Shown one piece after another: positions 21,890 through 32,529 of a DNA stretch of 64,000 nucleotides. The notes under the pieces were generated by a model. The model worked only from the letters and a program-made list of their open reading frames with translations. It did not search any database and was not told where the DNA came from. Position 1 is the stretch's first letter. Each line of letters opens with the position of its first letter. The stretch comes from Cordylochernes scorpioides (taxonomy: Eukaryota; Arthropoda; Arachnida; Pseudoscorpiones; Chernetidae). The stretch spans positions 71,787,118-71,851,117 of the forward strand of contig CP092881.1 of assembly GCA_030710605.1 (NCBI GenBank), read 5' to 3'. The translations under genes were made by a program, and so were the position numbers.

Positions 21890-22560
21890 TCTCACCAGCC
21901 CCGAATAGCATCCATATATTGAAAAAGTAGAGGTTAGAAAATCTCTCTCTCTCTCGTTTTTGGAATTTTCTTTCTTGCTGGAAAGAAGGCTGTCGATGCC
22001 ACACAAGTAATCTTAAGATAGATTCGACATAAAACCTCAACCGAAGTCTTTGAAGGCTCTATTATAACACTTCTCAGCGTAGCAGCTCCTGTAGTTTGGG
22101 TGGTTGTGCGCCTGTTCGATTGTGAACAGCTTCTCATCCGTGAAGTGGATGTGCTCCCATCTCTGACAAGTGGCCTGATGTTTGAATTGGCGACATTCTC
22201 CAGTGTTCGCGCTTGTTCTCATGTGAGGAGCTGAACCTTCTGGAGGTTGTACGCCTTGAGGTTGAGTTTCTTTTTCGGTATTCGATATATGGACGACTTG
22301 CTTATACCGGTCTCATGGACGATTTTTCCCACGGACACTCGAATTTTGTTGAAGTCATTTTTGGTGATCTTATGGTTGGCGGCATTGTTGGCGGTGCGCT
22401 TTCTTCCTCTTCCTGTACGGTCGCCTTCATGGCCAAGCTCATAGAAGCGACGGATGGCCTTGGACACAGTTTGTTGAGGCACTTTGAGCAGTCGAGTAAT
22501 TTCACATTAACGCTTTACTTGACAAAACAGCTCAATAATTGCACTACATTTGTTTAACAT
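21890..22560 (-). pseudogene. Tc1/mariner (IS630)-type transposase relic, copy 2
   Basis: From ATG at 22560: MLNKCSAIIELFCQVKR, a stop, then TRLLKVPQQTVSKAIRRFYELG and the basic linker GRGRKRTANN. SKSSIYRIPKKK and the first catalytic segment HFTDEKLFTIEQAHNHP follow. The same in-frame stop after QVKR is present at 2.85 kb, so it predates the duplication. The downstream catalytic part is unrecognisable. Confidence 0.75.
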
Positions 22561-22739
22561 TCTAAAAACACGACAAAATAAGTCATCACAAATTCGAAAC
22601 TTAACATAATAGTACATAAAAACATGGAGAATCTGACAAAATATAATTTAATATAATACGGTTCAATACTTTCGTGTTTGGATAAATTAAACATAAACTC
22701 TGTTATTTTGGGATACTCTTGTATTGCAAAGAACTCTTC

Positions 22740-23125
22740 CTAGTAAACTTTGAAATGAACCAGGCGATAAGGAAGATGGGTGTCTTTATTATATAAAACG
22801 AGCACGAGCTTTCGGGTAAAAACCCTTCTACAGGCGGCTATCACATAGCAAGATGGATACCAATGGCAAGAGTTTTTCAAATATATATTATATATAGTAT
22901 AGGTAATTTGTATAAACAGCATGAAAAGAAAGAAGATGCAAAATAGACAAAAATTAAATAAATATATATGGAGAAAAGGCTCGAGATAACACAGAAACTA
23001 TGTGATATGGCTATATAGGCTATGTGATAGTCGCCTGTAAAAGGGTTTTTACCCGAAAGCTCGTGCTCGTTTTATATAAAAAGACACCCATCTTCCTTAT
23101 CGCCTGGTTCATAAAAAAATACTCT
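22740..23125. repeat. Fold-back with hammerhead-like cores, copy 2
   Basis: Same palindrome as 3094-3426, with the facing GGGTTTTTACCCGAAAGCT hairpins near 22811-22850 (minus) and 23028-23070 (plus). The 110-bp insert of copy 1 is absent. Confidence 0.65.
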
Positions 23126-23382
23126 GTATTGTTACACCAGCCTGGGATATAGAGTGGTGCTCATGTTGCCATAGAAGACCGGGTTCTCATTCAAAAAGGA
23201 GGTTTATTAGCAAGTTAACTCTGGAACAACAGCGATTGAAGTGTGTAATATGAAAATAGTCACGTTATTCCATGAATAATGTGACAATAAAGGTCGCCTT
23301 TCCCGTAAAAGGTCGTCTCCGAAAATTAGCGGACTGAGGTCGTTGACAAAGTCACAACACCAGCTTTGGCAAAATGAGAAGC

Positions 23383-23437
23383 GTCCACCTAGAGACCATG
23401 GTTTCAAACAAATGGCCCTCGTCAGTCTTAGAAGGAC
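23383..23437 (-). ncRNA. Hammerhead ribozyme, CCATGG family
   Basis: Minus strand: GTCC-TT-CTAAGA, CTGACGA, GGGCCATTTGTTT (weak stem II), GAA, ACCATGGT, C, TCTAGG-T-GGAC. Duplicate of 3852-3906 with a few changes in stem I and II that weaken pairing. Core consensus intact. Confidence 0.6.
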
Positions 23438-23519
23438 TTTATTTCATGAGATCTACAAGGGATCTAATGGAATCTTCACAATCTGCCAAAGAGGTGTTTA
23501 GCTGGTAGAGTGGCTAGGC

Positions 23520-23900
23520 CAAATCTATGGCTGAAATATAGACGGAAATTTTGACAAAGGTCATCTCTCTCGTCGAAATAAATGTCAAAACTAGACACCA
23601 TCTTTTTATCGTCGCCACAAACTAGCGGCCTCGAGTAGGTGACAAAACTACAATACCAGCTTTGGAAAACTGAGAAGCGTCCACCTGGGGACCATGGTTT
23701 TGGGATAATGGCCCTATTCAGCCCAGGGCGAACTTTATTACACGAGATCCACATGGGATCTAATGGAATCTTCAAACTCCAACAAAGAGGAAGTCAGGTG
23801 GCAAAGTGGCCAAACTATATGGCGTTGAGTTTTGACGTTTATTTTGACGGGAGAGGTGCCCTTCTCTTTTATAGATCAATATCTTCCAGGGAAAATTTAA
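23520..23900. repeat. CCATGG-family repeat with TTTGACGTTTATTTTGACGG ends
   Basis: Inverted pieces (GTCGAAATAAATGTCAAAAC on the left, TTTTGACGTTTATTTTGACG on the right) bracket the degenerate ribozyme. Same family as 51.8 and 60.5-60.95 kb. Confidence 0.6.
23679..23733 (-). ncRNA. Degenerate hammerhead, CCATGG family
   Basis: Minus strand: GTTC-GC-CCTGGG, CTGAATA, GGGC...TCCC, AAA, ACCATGGT, C, CCCAGG-T-GGAC. The six-bp stem I is perfect but uses different bases from its relatives. The core (CTGAATA) and GAAA (AAAA) are mutated, so it is probably inactive. Confidence 0.55.
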
Positions 23901-24720
23901 ATCTATAAATTAATATATTTATTAACTTTTGGTAGTCTTTGGCTTATAATTCCAAGGAAGTTTTATATAGGACCCAGAATATTCGTATTTCTAAGTCGTC
24001 TAAGGTCTTTAATATTCGCCGTAAAAATCAATTCGCAACTCCAAAAAATAGTTCCTTCTAGTGTTTTTTTTCCCGACATCGTGCAACACATAAGATTTGA
24101 AAAGAAATATAGAAATTGGTTCATTCCCGGCCACTCTGACCACCCAGAAATCTTAAAATTTCTAAATGTTCTGGAAGCGCATATTAAAATTTCAAAATTT
24201 GAAAGGCAATTTGGAAAATTGTCTGTTCCGGCCACCCTGACAACCCAGAAGTCTGAAAATTTGTCAACTTACATTGTCATCAGGTTCTAAAAAGTGTACA
24301 AAATTTCAGATTTCTACGTGCTCTGGAAGTTTATGGAAATTGGATTAAATGATTTATGTACAGACAAACATAGAAGCAAGTTAAATACAAATTTTAAAGT
24401 ATATCTGGTGTAAGTTGTTTTAATTTATTCTTTAGATTTTATCTATATAAACGATAGAAAAAGGTCATCTCATTATTGTGCAACGATTCTATTTTTATTC
24501 TATTTATATTATATTTCTAATTTAATCAACTATTCATTGATTTTTTAAATATTCCAGAATTGACCAAATACCCATTCTTGATTAAACAAGAAAAGCTAAC
24601 CACGTACGTGTTTTTGCACGATAAAGAAATGCCTTTTTTCTTTTTATAATTTATGAACCTTAATCCCAGTACAATATCACATTTGTACTATTTTTTTCCA
24701 CATTAAATAAATGCTAATTA
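23901..24720. other. A+T-rich spacer with a small ribozyme-repeat fragment
   Basis: Mostly unassigned. At about 24554-24650 a truncated relative of the 60 kb ribozyme repeat is visible (AATACCCATTCTTGATTAA, AGCTAACCACG), but the ribozyme core is deleted. Confidence 0.5.
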
Positions 24721-24722
24721 TA

Positions 24723-26141
24723 CACTGCGTGACATTGAAAATGGAACACCAAGAAATAGTGGCCAGAAAGTGATGAAACTCGGCAGACAGAGAGAGACAG
24801 GGACGAACAATAAGTGATCTTTATTTCAAAATGATAGTCATAATACAGAGCGAGAACGGCGTCGGCTTAGTAGCAAGTAGGACCACCGCGGACGGCGATG
24901 CACGCAGCAACACGTCTAGGTAGAGAGTCAATCAGAGTACGGATGGCGTCCTGAGGGATGGCTCTCCATTCCCTCTCAACCATTTGCCACAGTTCGTCTT
25001 CTGAACGCGGCTGTGACAAGGCATGCAAACGGCGTCCAATGATGTCCCAGACGTGCTCGATTGGTGAGAGATCAGGAGAGTACGGTGGCCAGGGAAGCAT
25101 CTGTACATCTTGCAGAGCTTGTTGGCTAATGCGAGCAGTGTGCGGTCGGGCGTTATCCTGCTGATAAAGGGCATTGGGTACCCCCTGAAGGTAGGGGAGT
25201 GTCACCGGTCGCAGCACATCATCAACGTATCGTTGGGCCGTCATAGTGCCCTGAATACGAAGTAAAGGTGACCTGGAATCATACGCGATTGCGCCCCAAA
25301 CCATGATTCCACGTTGTCGCACGGTGGGGCGTTCCACAATTGCTGCCGGATTGGACCTTTCTCCACGTCGACGCCACACGCGTACACGGCGACTATCACT
25401 GGACAAGCAGAAACGCGACTCATCTGAGAACACGACCCTGTGCCATTCCGTCATCCACGTCGATCTAGCCCGGCACCATTCCAAACGTTGGCGCCTATTC
25501 GGTGGGGTCAATGGCAGTCTTCTTAGCGGACGGCATGAGTGCAAGCAATTAGCAACCAATCGACGGGTAATGGTTCTGGTCGAGATGGAATGATCTAGGG
25601 TGTCTTGCACATGTTGCAGGATGGCGGTACAAGTGGCTTGTGGGGCCGCCACTGCTTGTCGAAGGATACGCCGATTCACACGTGCTGACGTCACTCTGGT
25701 TGCACCGACATTCCTATAAATTGCCACATTTCCTTGTTCCAACCATCTTCTCCACAGTCGGTGCACCGTGGACGCACCAAGGTGTGTATCAGCTGCGATT
25801 TGACGTATGGACCAACCTGCCCTTTTCAGTCCGATCACCATGCCCCTCGTAAAAGCGTCTGTCTGCTTGAACTGCCTCCGTTTACGATGACCTGGCATTC
25901 TCTGTTATTACACGTGTCTTTTGACACAAGAACAAAATTTCTACAATGATTTTCCTTGAAGAAATAATGACACGAATACTGTCCTTTCTGCAAGTTCCTT
26001 CCCTTATATCTTACTTCATGTGCGCACGAGAGCTGCGCATTTTACATCATTTGCATAACTCGGTTAGGCACGTCTACCCTGAAATTTGCATAATTTTCTG
26101 GCCACTATTTCTTGGTGTTCCATTTTCAATGTCACGCAGTG
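24723..26141 (-). mobile_element. Tc1 transposon, 1419 bp, intact transposase
   Basis: Terminal repeats begin CACTGCGTGACATTGAAAAT and match for roughly 45 nt at both ends. TA duplications lie at 24721-24722 and 26142-26143. One intact transposase gene lies inside. The element is visibly richer in G+C than its surroundings, which fits a recent arrival. Confidence 0.95.
24867..25898 (-). CDS. Tc1 transposase (DD34E), 343 aa
   Basis: Catalyses cut-and-paste movement of the element through its terminal repeats. It starts MPGHRKRRQFKQTDAF and has no stop or frameshift. The N-terminal paired-type helix-turn-helix region covers about residues 10-120 (GLKRAGWSIRQIA, GASTVHRLWRRW). Catalytic motifs: VVFSDESRFCL (first Asp), YQQDNARPHTA (second Asp) and PPYSPDLSPIEHVWD (Glu), with 34 residues between the last two acids. 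The length of about 340 is normal for Tc1. Both terminal repeats are present, so the copy could be autonomous. Expression is not shown. Confidence 0.95.
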   Translation of the reverse strand: MPGHRKRRQFKQTDAFTRGMVIGLKRAGWSIRQIAADTHLGASTVHRLWRRWLEQGNVAIYRNVGATRVTSARVNRRILRQAVAAPQATCTAILQHVQDTLDHSISTRTITRRLVANCLHSCRPLRRLPLTPPNRRQRLEWCRARSTWMTEWHRVVFSDESRFCLSSDSRRVRVWRRRGERSNPAAIVERPTVRQRGIMVWGAIAYDSRSPLLRIQGTMTAQRYVDDVLRPVTLPYLQGVPNALYQQDNARPHTARISQQALQDVQMLPWPPYSPDLSPIEHVWDIIGRRLHALSQPRSEDELWQMVEREWRAIPQDAIRTLIDSLPRRVAACIAVRGGPTCY

Positions 26142-26143
26142 TA

Positions 26144-26424
26144 TATCAATGTTGATATTTTGTGTGATGATTGTAATATAATATAAATGCTTCAAATAGA
26201 TTTGACCATTGACCAATATTATTATTATTATTATATATATATTTTTTACATATGTAAAATAAGGGGTGAGTCCGCGACATTTGGCCCAATCTGAGACTAG
26301 CCTCTCATTAGTCGTGATGTCACGGTGATGCCCGATGTAAACAAAGGCTATGATTGGTTCGTTCTACGCGTCACTGCCTCGACCAATATAGATATTTTTC
26401 AAACAAAATTTAATTATTAATATT
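26144..26424. other. A+T-rich spacer
   Basis: Contains ATT/AT microsatellite (26217-26240). No gene seen. Confidence 0.5.
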
Positions 26425-26761
26425 TTAAATACCTGTGATTACTTTCGGTTCCAAAATCACTTCATTAGATACCGCTCAACAAAAGAACAACCTAGTTTAT
26501 GATAATTGAAACAATGAATAATATGTGAAGGTTATTCACATATTAAACAAAATGTTAACGTAGGATTCAGTCCCAGTTCATGGCTGTCGGGAATCGAGGG
26601 TGTTACTCACTCGTCCACCAACTTGTTTTCGAAGGTAATAGCCTACAGTTACACCCTGTGTTCCCAGGTGGTCACCCTCCCAAGTACTGACCGGACCCGA
26701 CATTGCTTAACTTCGGTGATCGGACGAGAACCTGTGTTTTCAATGTGGTATGGCCGTAAGC
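26425..26761 (-). mobile_element. 5S-rRNA-headed SINE (SINE3-like)
   Basis: A 121-nt 5S rRNA sequence (26641-26761, minus) is joined without a terminator T-run to a 200-nt body. The body alone recurs at 51480-51667 and, in part, at 47570-47650. Body sequence includes CTCGATTCCCGACAGCCATG. A 5S head plus a shared dispersed body is the structure of SINE3-type elements transcribed by Pol III. Only one head-bearing copy is in the window. Confidence 0.75.
26641..26761 (-). rRNA. 5S rRNA-like sequence
   Basis: Minus strand, 121 nt. Contains the conserved GGTTCTCGTCCGATCACCGA, AAGTTAAGCA, GTCAGTACTTGG and GGGTGACC...TGGGAACAC blocks, and complementary ends (GCTTACG / TGTAGGC). The internal A-box and C-box promoter regions look intact. 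No T-run follows. Together with the dispersed body this favours a SINE head over a host 5S gene. Confidence 0.85.
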
Positions 26762-27240
26762 TGTGATTACTTTATATTGATATAAATTATATTACTATAT
26801 ATTTATTTTGTCTAAATGGCCTTCTATTTCAAATTAGAAATTTTTATATATATTATTCAAATAAAAATAATAAACATATTACAATGATCATCTAAATACC
26901 CTCGACATGTATAAGTGTACACATGCACTCAAGGAACTAGCAGAAAGAACAGAACCCAATTAGATGTTGGCTTCAGACGTCCTGATTACTTTCCTGATAA
27001 GCTCCCGACGTGTAATTCTCAACCATTAACTGCTCTCAACTTTATCAGAAAAGTGATCAGAGCACAATTTCTTGCTTTCATTTTTCTTGTGGATTTTGCC
27101 ATTAACAATGGGGGTCAAAACAGACAAAATATTTGGTTTGGTGACCAACTAGCTGAGTCAGCCGGTAGTTCTTTTACTGATTTTTATTTATAGACGAAAA
27201 ACATTTTAACAATTTTTAACGACGTGCCAAGTGCTTCATT
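26762..27240. other. Spacer with an unassigned open frame
   Basis: A 92-codon frame at 26915-27193 (plus) has no motif I recognise. Likely non-coding. Confidence 0.4.
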
Positions 27241-27249
27241 TTTATTTAC

Positions 27250-27288
27250 TTCTCCTGACGAAGACAAACGATGTCGAAATGTTGAGAA
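27250..27288 (+). ncRNA. Hammerhead-type ribozyme, compact
   Basis: TTCTC (stem I), CTGACGA, then A and GACA-AACGA-TGTC (perfect stem II), GAA, ATGT (self-complementary with GU pairs), T, GAGAA (perfect stem I partner). One extra A precedes stem II relative to the strict consensus. A second copy lies at 48128. Confidence 0.65.
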
Positions 27289-27369
27289 AAAAAAAAAAAA
27301 ACTCTATTTGACCGAAGTATCTATTTTTCATAAAAATACAACAGTTATCGTCCTAAATATATTTCAAGA

Positions 27370-27591
27370 ATGAGAACAGGACATTTTGAAGGAATGAAGA
27401 TAAACCCAGACATGACTAGATCCTACAGGAAGTGTAAAAACTGTTACAACACCCAACTCACTCCGGACCATATATACCCGGCCATCCTTGCAGCCCTCTA
27501 TATGGCAGACATCAATCTAGAAGAGGACTTCCATACGGAAAAGGCACCTCGGTTGGTCGGTATTGTGATCAGGATGCATGGACTGATCTGA
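27370..27591 (+). pseudogene. LINE ORF2 C-terminal fragment
   Basis: The 73-codon frame (MRTGHFEGMKINPDMTRSY...) resembles the cysteine/histidine tail of some arthropod non-LTR retrotransposon proteins. Visible motifs are GHFEGMKI, CKNC and LTPDHI. The final Cys of the usual CxxC...HxxxC pattern is missing. No upstream reverse transcriptase is in frame, so this is a 5'-truncated remnant. Family membership is from pattern recognition. Confidence 0.55.
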
Positions 27592-28609
27592 TCTGCTTCA
27601 TGGACAAGACACCCCCCATCACCATAAATCCTTATATCTATTCTATCTGTAAAAAAAATCCAAAATCGATGTTTGTTATCGCGTTGCGCAAAATCTACAG
27701 AATCATCATTATGAAATTTCGCATGTAGGTAGCTGAATATTTCGTTTAACATGTAGGCTATTCAAAAAACTAAAAAGGTTAATGTGCTTTTTAAAAAAAA
27801 TGTAAAACCAAAAAGCGTTAGTTCCAGCCTTTTACCGCTTGGCGCCGCACTGGTCGCGACGATAAATGAATTTGATTGGTTAATAATTTTACACGTAGTT
27901 TGTTTACACGGTAAATTTTTTTAAAAGGTAAGATTGTATATATTGTAACGTTTTTGTGATAAATGTTAAAAATGTTGTAATGTTAAAATATATTTTTATT
28001 TACAAATGTTATTACAAATGTATATACATATACATTATTAAAAATGTATATCCATACTATATGTATACAGTTATTTACAAATGTTCGTTTTTGGCAAGAT
28101 GTTATGTAAATTTATTTCAATAATCTTGTATGTAAATTTTTGGCGTGAAAGGTCAATAAAGTTTATGGAGAAAAACAGCAATTATTTTTGTTAGCGCTAA
28201 TACCCGTTGACACAAGAAATATCTGTGACAATATTGTATGAAACATACCACATCAATCTTTCACTGCATGTTCTCGTAATTTGCATAGTTATGGCCAACC
28301 ATTCTATCTACATACTTAGGAGGACTGGAGTTTCCCATATCTGGAACATGTCTTACATTCAATATTTCATATTGAAGTGAATTTATTAAAGGAGAATTGT
28401 TGAATGCAATTATGCAAGTTTTTAAAACTGATTATACAAATGTCTCCCATCTTTCTGAAATAAAATTTGAAATGATTTGAAAATGTCTTTACTAAGGCTA
28501 AATATTTGGTGGTAAAACATATCTCCCTACGTTGCTGATTGTTGGCAGTTGTACAATTTAATCCTTAGTTTTGACTATGTTAATTTAATTTTAGGTTAGC
28601 ACAACCTAA
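27592..28609. other. A+T-rich spacer, nothing recognised
   Basis: No supported feature. Confidence 0.5.
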
Positions 28610-29346
28610 TCCCTATATATATATAAAAGTCAGTGTATGTATGTATGTATGTATGTATGTATGTATGTGGGTATCTATGTCGGCTATACACGTCCACAAT
28701 ACGTAACTAATCTGACTGAAATTTTAACAGTATATAGAGTAGAATCTGGAAAAACTTATAGTGAAAATTCCAGGTCTCTATCCCGAATATTCTTCGAGTT
28801 ATTTGCAAATTGCGTTGCAAATTTGCCTTTTCGCTCGCAAGCAGCGCCTCTAGCGGTGAAGATGGGAGGTAATATCAGCTGACCTAATGTACATGTAAAA
28901 CGTGTTTTGACAGGACATAGAGAAAAATCTGGAAAATATATTTATCGGAATTTTAGCCAATAAAAATAAAATTGACAGGTTCTCGGCAAAAATAGTTGTT
29001 TTTTTTTTAGTCAGAAAATGATGATGACAATATTGCTGTATCATGTTTGATTATCAGATACAAAATTATATCGGGAAAAATATTCCAAAAAGCTGAGACC
29101 ACGGGTGAAGCCAGTTCATTTTTAGTGTGCAGGAACAAAATTCTAACAGAAAAACATTCATTCGAGCAGAAGACACAAAGCCAGATCATCTCTTTATAAA
29201 AATATCGCTTCTCTGACACAAAGTTTGGAGCGGGACGTTTCACAAGAGTGACATCTACGGCGCCAATTTATAATTGTAACGAATAGTATTTGAATAAAAA
29301 CATTTAATCGGGTAAAACCTGGGCGTTGCCCGGGTCATTCGGCTAG
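28610..29346 (+). mobile_element. Non-autonomous Helitron, 737 bp
   Basis: Begins TCCCTATATATATA after an A and ends CTAG before a T. The 3' hairpin CTGGGC-GTT-GCCCGG sits about ten bases from the end. The 3' terminus closely matches the Helitron ending at 10310. A (TATG)n microsatellite lies near the 5' end (28635-28668). No Rep/helicase coding. Confidence 0.8.
28635..28668. repeat. (TATG)n microsatellite
   Basis: About eight copies, at the Helitron 5' end. Confidence 0.95.
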
Positions 29347-29907
29347 TGAGAGAGAGAGAGAGAAGCCATAAAACATAACTGCAAATATTCAAATTGCACT
29401 TAAAAATGAGTAGAAACCAATTTAGTGCTTCTCACTTAACAAGGAAGTGGATACTAAGCATATTGTAACAAAGTATCCATTAATTTTATTATTTTTATTA
29501 ACAGAGTGGTCATTTTTATGTTTATATCTTGCTTCTCTGTAAATTTCCCTCGTGGCTTATCTTTTGTTTACCATTCTTAGTTTGTTCTTGCCTTGAATAA
29601 ATTGCTGTCATACTGAAGTTTTTGTCTTCCCTAATTTTCCACTGGCAATATTATAAACCAGCAGGTTCTTCTTCTATACTTAGGAGGAATGTATCCAAAT
29701 TCGCATATATCTACATTAAGTTTAAGTTAGAAGTGAGAAGGTAATATCACGTAATTATTTAGGTGTGTGTTTTATAAAGCAGTCTTCTAAAGGTGTAAAT
29801 ATGCAAAATATGATAATCATTTGGTTTAAAAATTTGGATGAAGCAGGGAACTATGTACACTGTAACAAAACATTGCCTCCGACAGAAACGTATCGACACA
29901 ATCTACA
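29347..29907. other. Spacer with AG run
   Basis: Starts with an (AG)n stretch (29348-29363). A sequence near 29710-29880 recurs at 31850-32060, so a dispersed repeat is present. No gene. Confidence 0.45.
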
Positions 29908-30159
29908 TATTTATAATACAATATAAGGCGGTTTATGATTGTAGAACATTTTAAAATTATCCCTCATGTGTTTCTTTTGAACGAAAAATCGAAATTTATT
30001 TTAAGGAGAAATAATGATTATTTCTAACCTTAAGGATGAAGTATGAAAGGATGAATTGTGAAGAGTAAGGATAAACAGAAAAAAGTGTCCAGGGATGGGA
30101 ATCGAACCCACAGTGTTCCGCTTACCGGGCAGATGCCATGTCCACTATGCTAACCTGGA
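29908..30159 (-). mobile_element. tRNA-Thr-headed SINE, single-orientation copy
   Basis: On the minus strand a 72-nt tRNA-like head (30159 to 30088) is followed by a body of about 180 nt ending ATATTGTATTATAAATA. The same head and body occur at 48586-48845. Internal Pol III boxes are conserved: A box TTAGCATAGTGG and B box GGTTCGATTCCC. Confidence 0.75.
30088..30159 (-). tRNA. tRNA-Thr(GGT)-like SINE head
   Basis: 72 nt. Acceptor TCCAGGT / CCCTGGA (last pair mismatched), anticodon stem TCTGC / GCGGA around CCGGTAA (anticodon GGT), T arm GTGGG-TTCGATT-CCCAT. The D stem pairs poorly. The attached dispersed body argues for a SINE head, not a working host tRNA. Confidence 0.7.
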
Positions 30160-31220
30160 CTTACCCACTAAATATTCTACTTTATTTCTAACCCCGGTAT
30201 ATCCAAGGTAACTAAGGAACTAAAACCTGACCTTACCACCGCTTTGACGTTGTCATGGAGCTGTAATAAGAGAAATATTATCTACAAAAATAAATTCCGC
30301 GATTGAGAGATACTTTTAGACATCAAAATATATAAGAAAATAACTGGGGAATTGATTTATTAAATTTTTCTCGAATTGTTCATCGAGTATGCTCTTTATG
30401 GCGATTTTCCCTTCCCAAGAATGATTCGATATTCTTGTGCAAAGATTTAAATTAATAGATTGAACCTCTGTATAGAGAACTATTTCATAGTTTCTCGACA
30501 TTACATGCACCTAGCCTTTGAATAATATTGATATTCTGTTTTCTCTGATACATCTTTTTAGTCAGGAAAAGACACATCTACAGTCAGAATAGTCCAAAAG
30601 AAATGCTCTAGGAAGCAGTAATATTTGCAATAATTTTGTCATATTCTCTTGTAGAAGGGTTTAAAATACCTGAGAGATAGAGAGATCGTTTAAATAAAGC
30701 AGGAAACTTGTATCCTCTGAAGCCGATTTTTAATATTAATAATTTTGAAGGGAAAATAGAAGTTTTATTGAGAGTCTATATTTCTCCTTCGGGAAAATAT
30801 ATTTCAATGTGTTAATACTGAAGCTCTGTCTACTAATTATAAGGATTCAAAATTATTTTTGATGCGAATGTGTCGGGAAAGGAATATGTTAATCTTCTGT
30901 ATAGATTTGAAACTATGTAAATTTGAATTATTTTTTTGTTTTATGCAAATATTTATGTGTATATTTGTGTATTCACAGCTAAAAATAAAATCATCAGTTG
31001 TAATTCGCTCTCTGGACTTGTGCCCTTGCTTGGCCAATCATTGACAGATACCTGCCCTAGAGGAAACAACGGAATCTCTCAGTTTCTTTTTCTTCTTGGA
31101 GTAGCTCTTTCCCTACATAGGGATAGGTTGGTGTTCTCCTCCCGGGACCTGAAAAAGAGACTTAGGGCATCTGGGCAGAATAGAGACTGGGCGCTGCGTC
31201 GCTGAACGCGACAGTATGAT
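30160..31220. other. Spacer with a short G+C-rich patch
   Basis: No recognised gene. The patch at 31010-31210 has an open frame without known motif. Confidence 0.4.
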
Positions 31221-31379
31221 TCTTTTTGAAATAAAACAAATTTCTATTGTCCTTTAAAAAAAAAGAGTCATACCCGTCAAAAACTAGTTTAGATTTCATA
31301 TAACAGATGGCACCCTAATACATTATTTTATAAGAAATTTTCAATTATTTCTGTGCAAAGTTCATCTTTATATTGTACA

Positions 31380-31600
31380 TAAAAAATATTTACCCGTTTA
31401 AGAGCGGAAAATTTGCTTGAAAGCTTGCGAAATCAAAATTAAAAGATAATTTTTATCTTAATACTGTGTGTTCTATTAATACTCATCTCATATTTCTTTC
31501 TTTATGTCATTGTAAAGCCTGTAGAAGAACGTCTGAAAGCTTGTGAATAAAGTTCTTGTAAGACACCCCTTTTCAATCGTTGTTATATTCTGCTTAATAT
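31380..31600 (+). repeat. Decayed hammerhead-like hairpins (AGCT type)
   Basis: Two spaced signatures, CTTGAAAGCTTGCG near 31420 and CTGTAGAAGAACGTCTGAAAG near 31520, match the AGCT families but with weak stems. Degenerate. Confidence 0.35.
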
Positions 31601-32529
31601 CATTTATTCTTTATTTTTCAAATTTTATAAGGATGTTGATGAAAGGTAATTCTTGTTAGGTCGACTTTATGTGTTTCTGATCACCTTAGTGGATGTCCTT
31701 GTCGCAGCTTGAATCTGACATGAGAGCTGTCGCCAAGATAGAGTAGTGGCCCCGCCCGCTCCACCGTAAACCTATGTAATTACTCTCATCAATCTTTCGC
31801 TGCATATTCTCGTAATTTGCATAGTTATGGCTAACCACTCTATCTACATACTTAAGAGGAATGTAGCCATATTTGCATATTTCTATATTAAGTTGAAGTT
31901 AGAAGTGTGAAGGTAATACAACGTTAAAATAATTCTATTCAGGTGTGTGTTTTAAAAAGCAGTTTTCTGTAGATGTAAATATGCAAAATATGATAATAAT
32001 TTAGTGTAAACTTCTGGATAAAACAGGGAACTATAAACATTGCACAAAAACATTGCCTCTGACAGAAATTTATTTTCGGAAGCAGTGTTTTGTTACAATT
32101 TATAATTCAGTGAATTATATCTTACAACTATACACATTTCCTAGAGCCCTGGCTGGAAAAAATGAAGTTCCTCCAACTTTCTCTGTTCCACGCGATCCTG
32201 AGGGTGATGGGATATGTATGGACTAGTTGATGGGTTACCAATAATCGACTGTTGGGGGTTGCTTCATTTACTTGCGTCATTGGTGTGGCAGCTGCAAATA
32301 ATCCAGTTGGAGTACAAGCTGCTTCCTTCTTTCTTATCTCCACACTGGGTGAAGTAGAATGCCTTTGTCATCAAGACTGGGAGCACTACTCAGTGGCAGG
32401 CCGACTCGGCCGTGGCTTCCTCGGGAGATATCCAAGCCATTCCAATTGAAGACGTCGTCCATTACCAGATAAGTATTGCTTTCAACTACTTCGATTTGCT
32501 ATATAGTCATGTTTAAACAATTATAAAAA
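31601..32529. other. Spacer with dispersed-repeat pieces
   Basis: 31800-32070 repeats part of 29690-29880 (CTCGTAATTTGCATAGTTATGG). Nothing coding is recognised. Confidence 0.45.

Noticed and set aside
24554..24650. Hammerhead ribozyme
   Set aside because: Flanking repeat sequence is present, but the CTGATGA-stem II-GAAA core is deleted.
26641..26761. Functional host 5S rRNA gene
   Set aside because: No T-run terminator follows the gene, and the joined body is dispersed elsewhere without the 5S part, so a SINE head is more likely. Not fully excluded.
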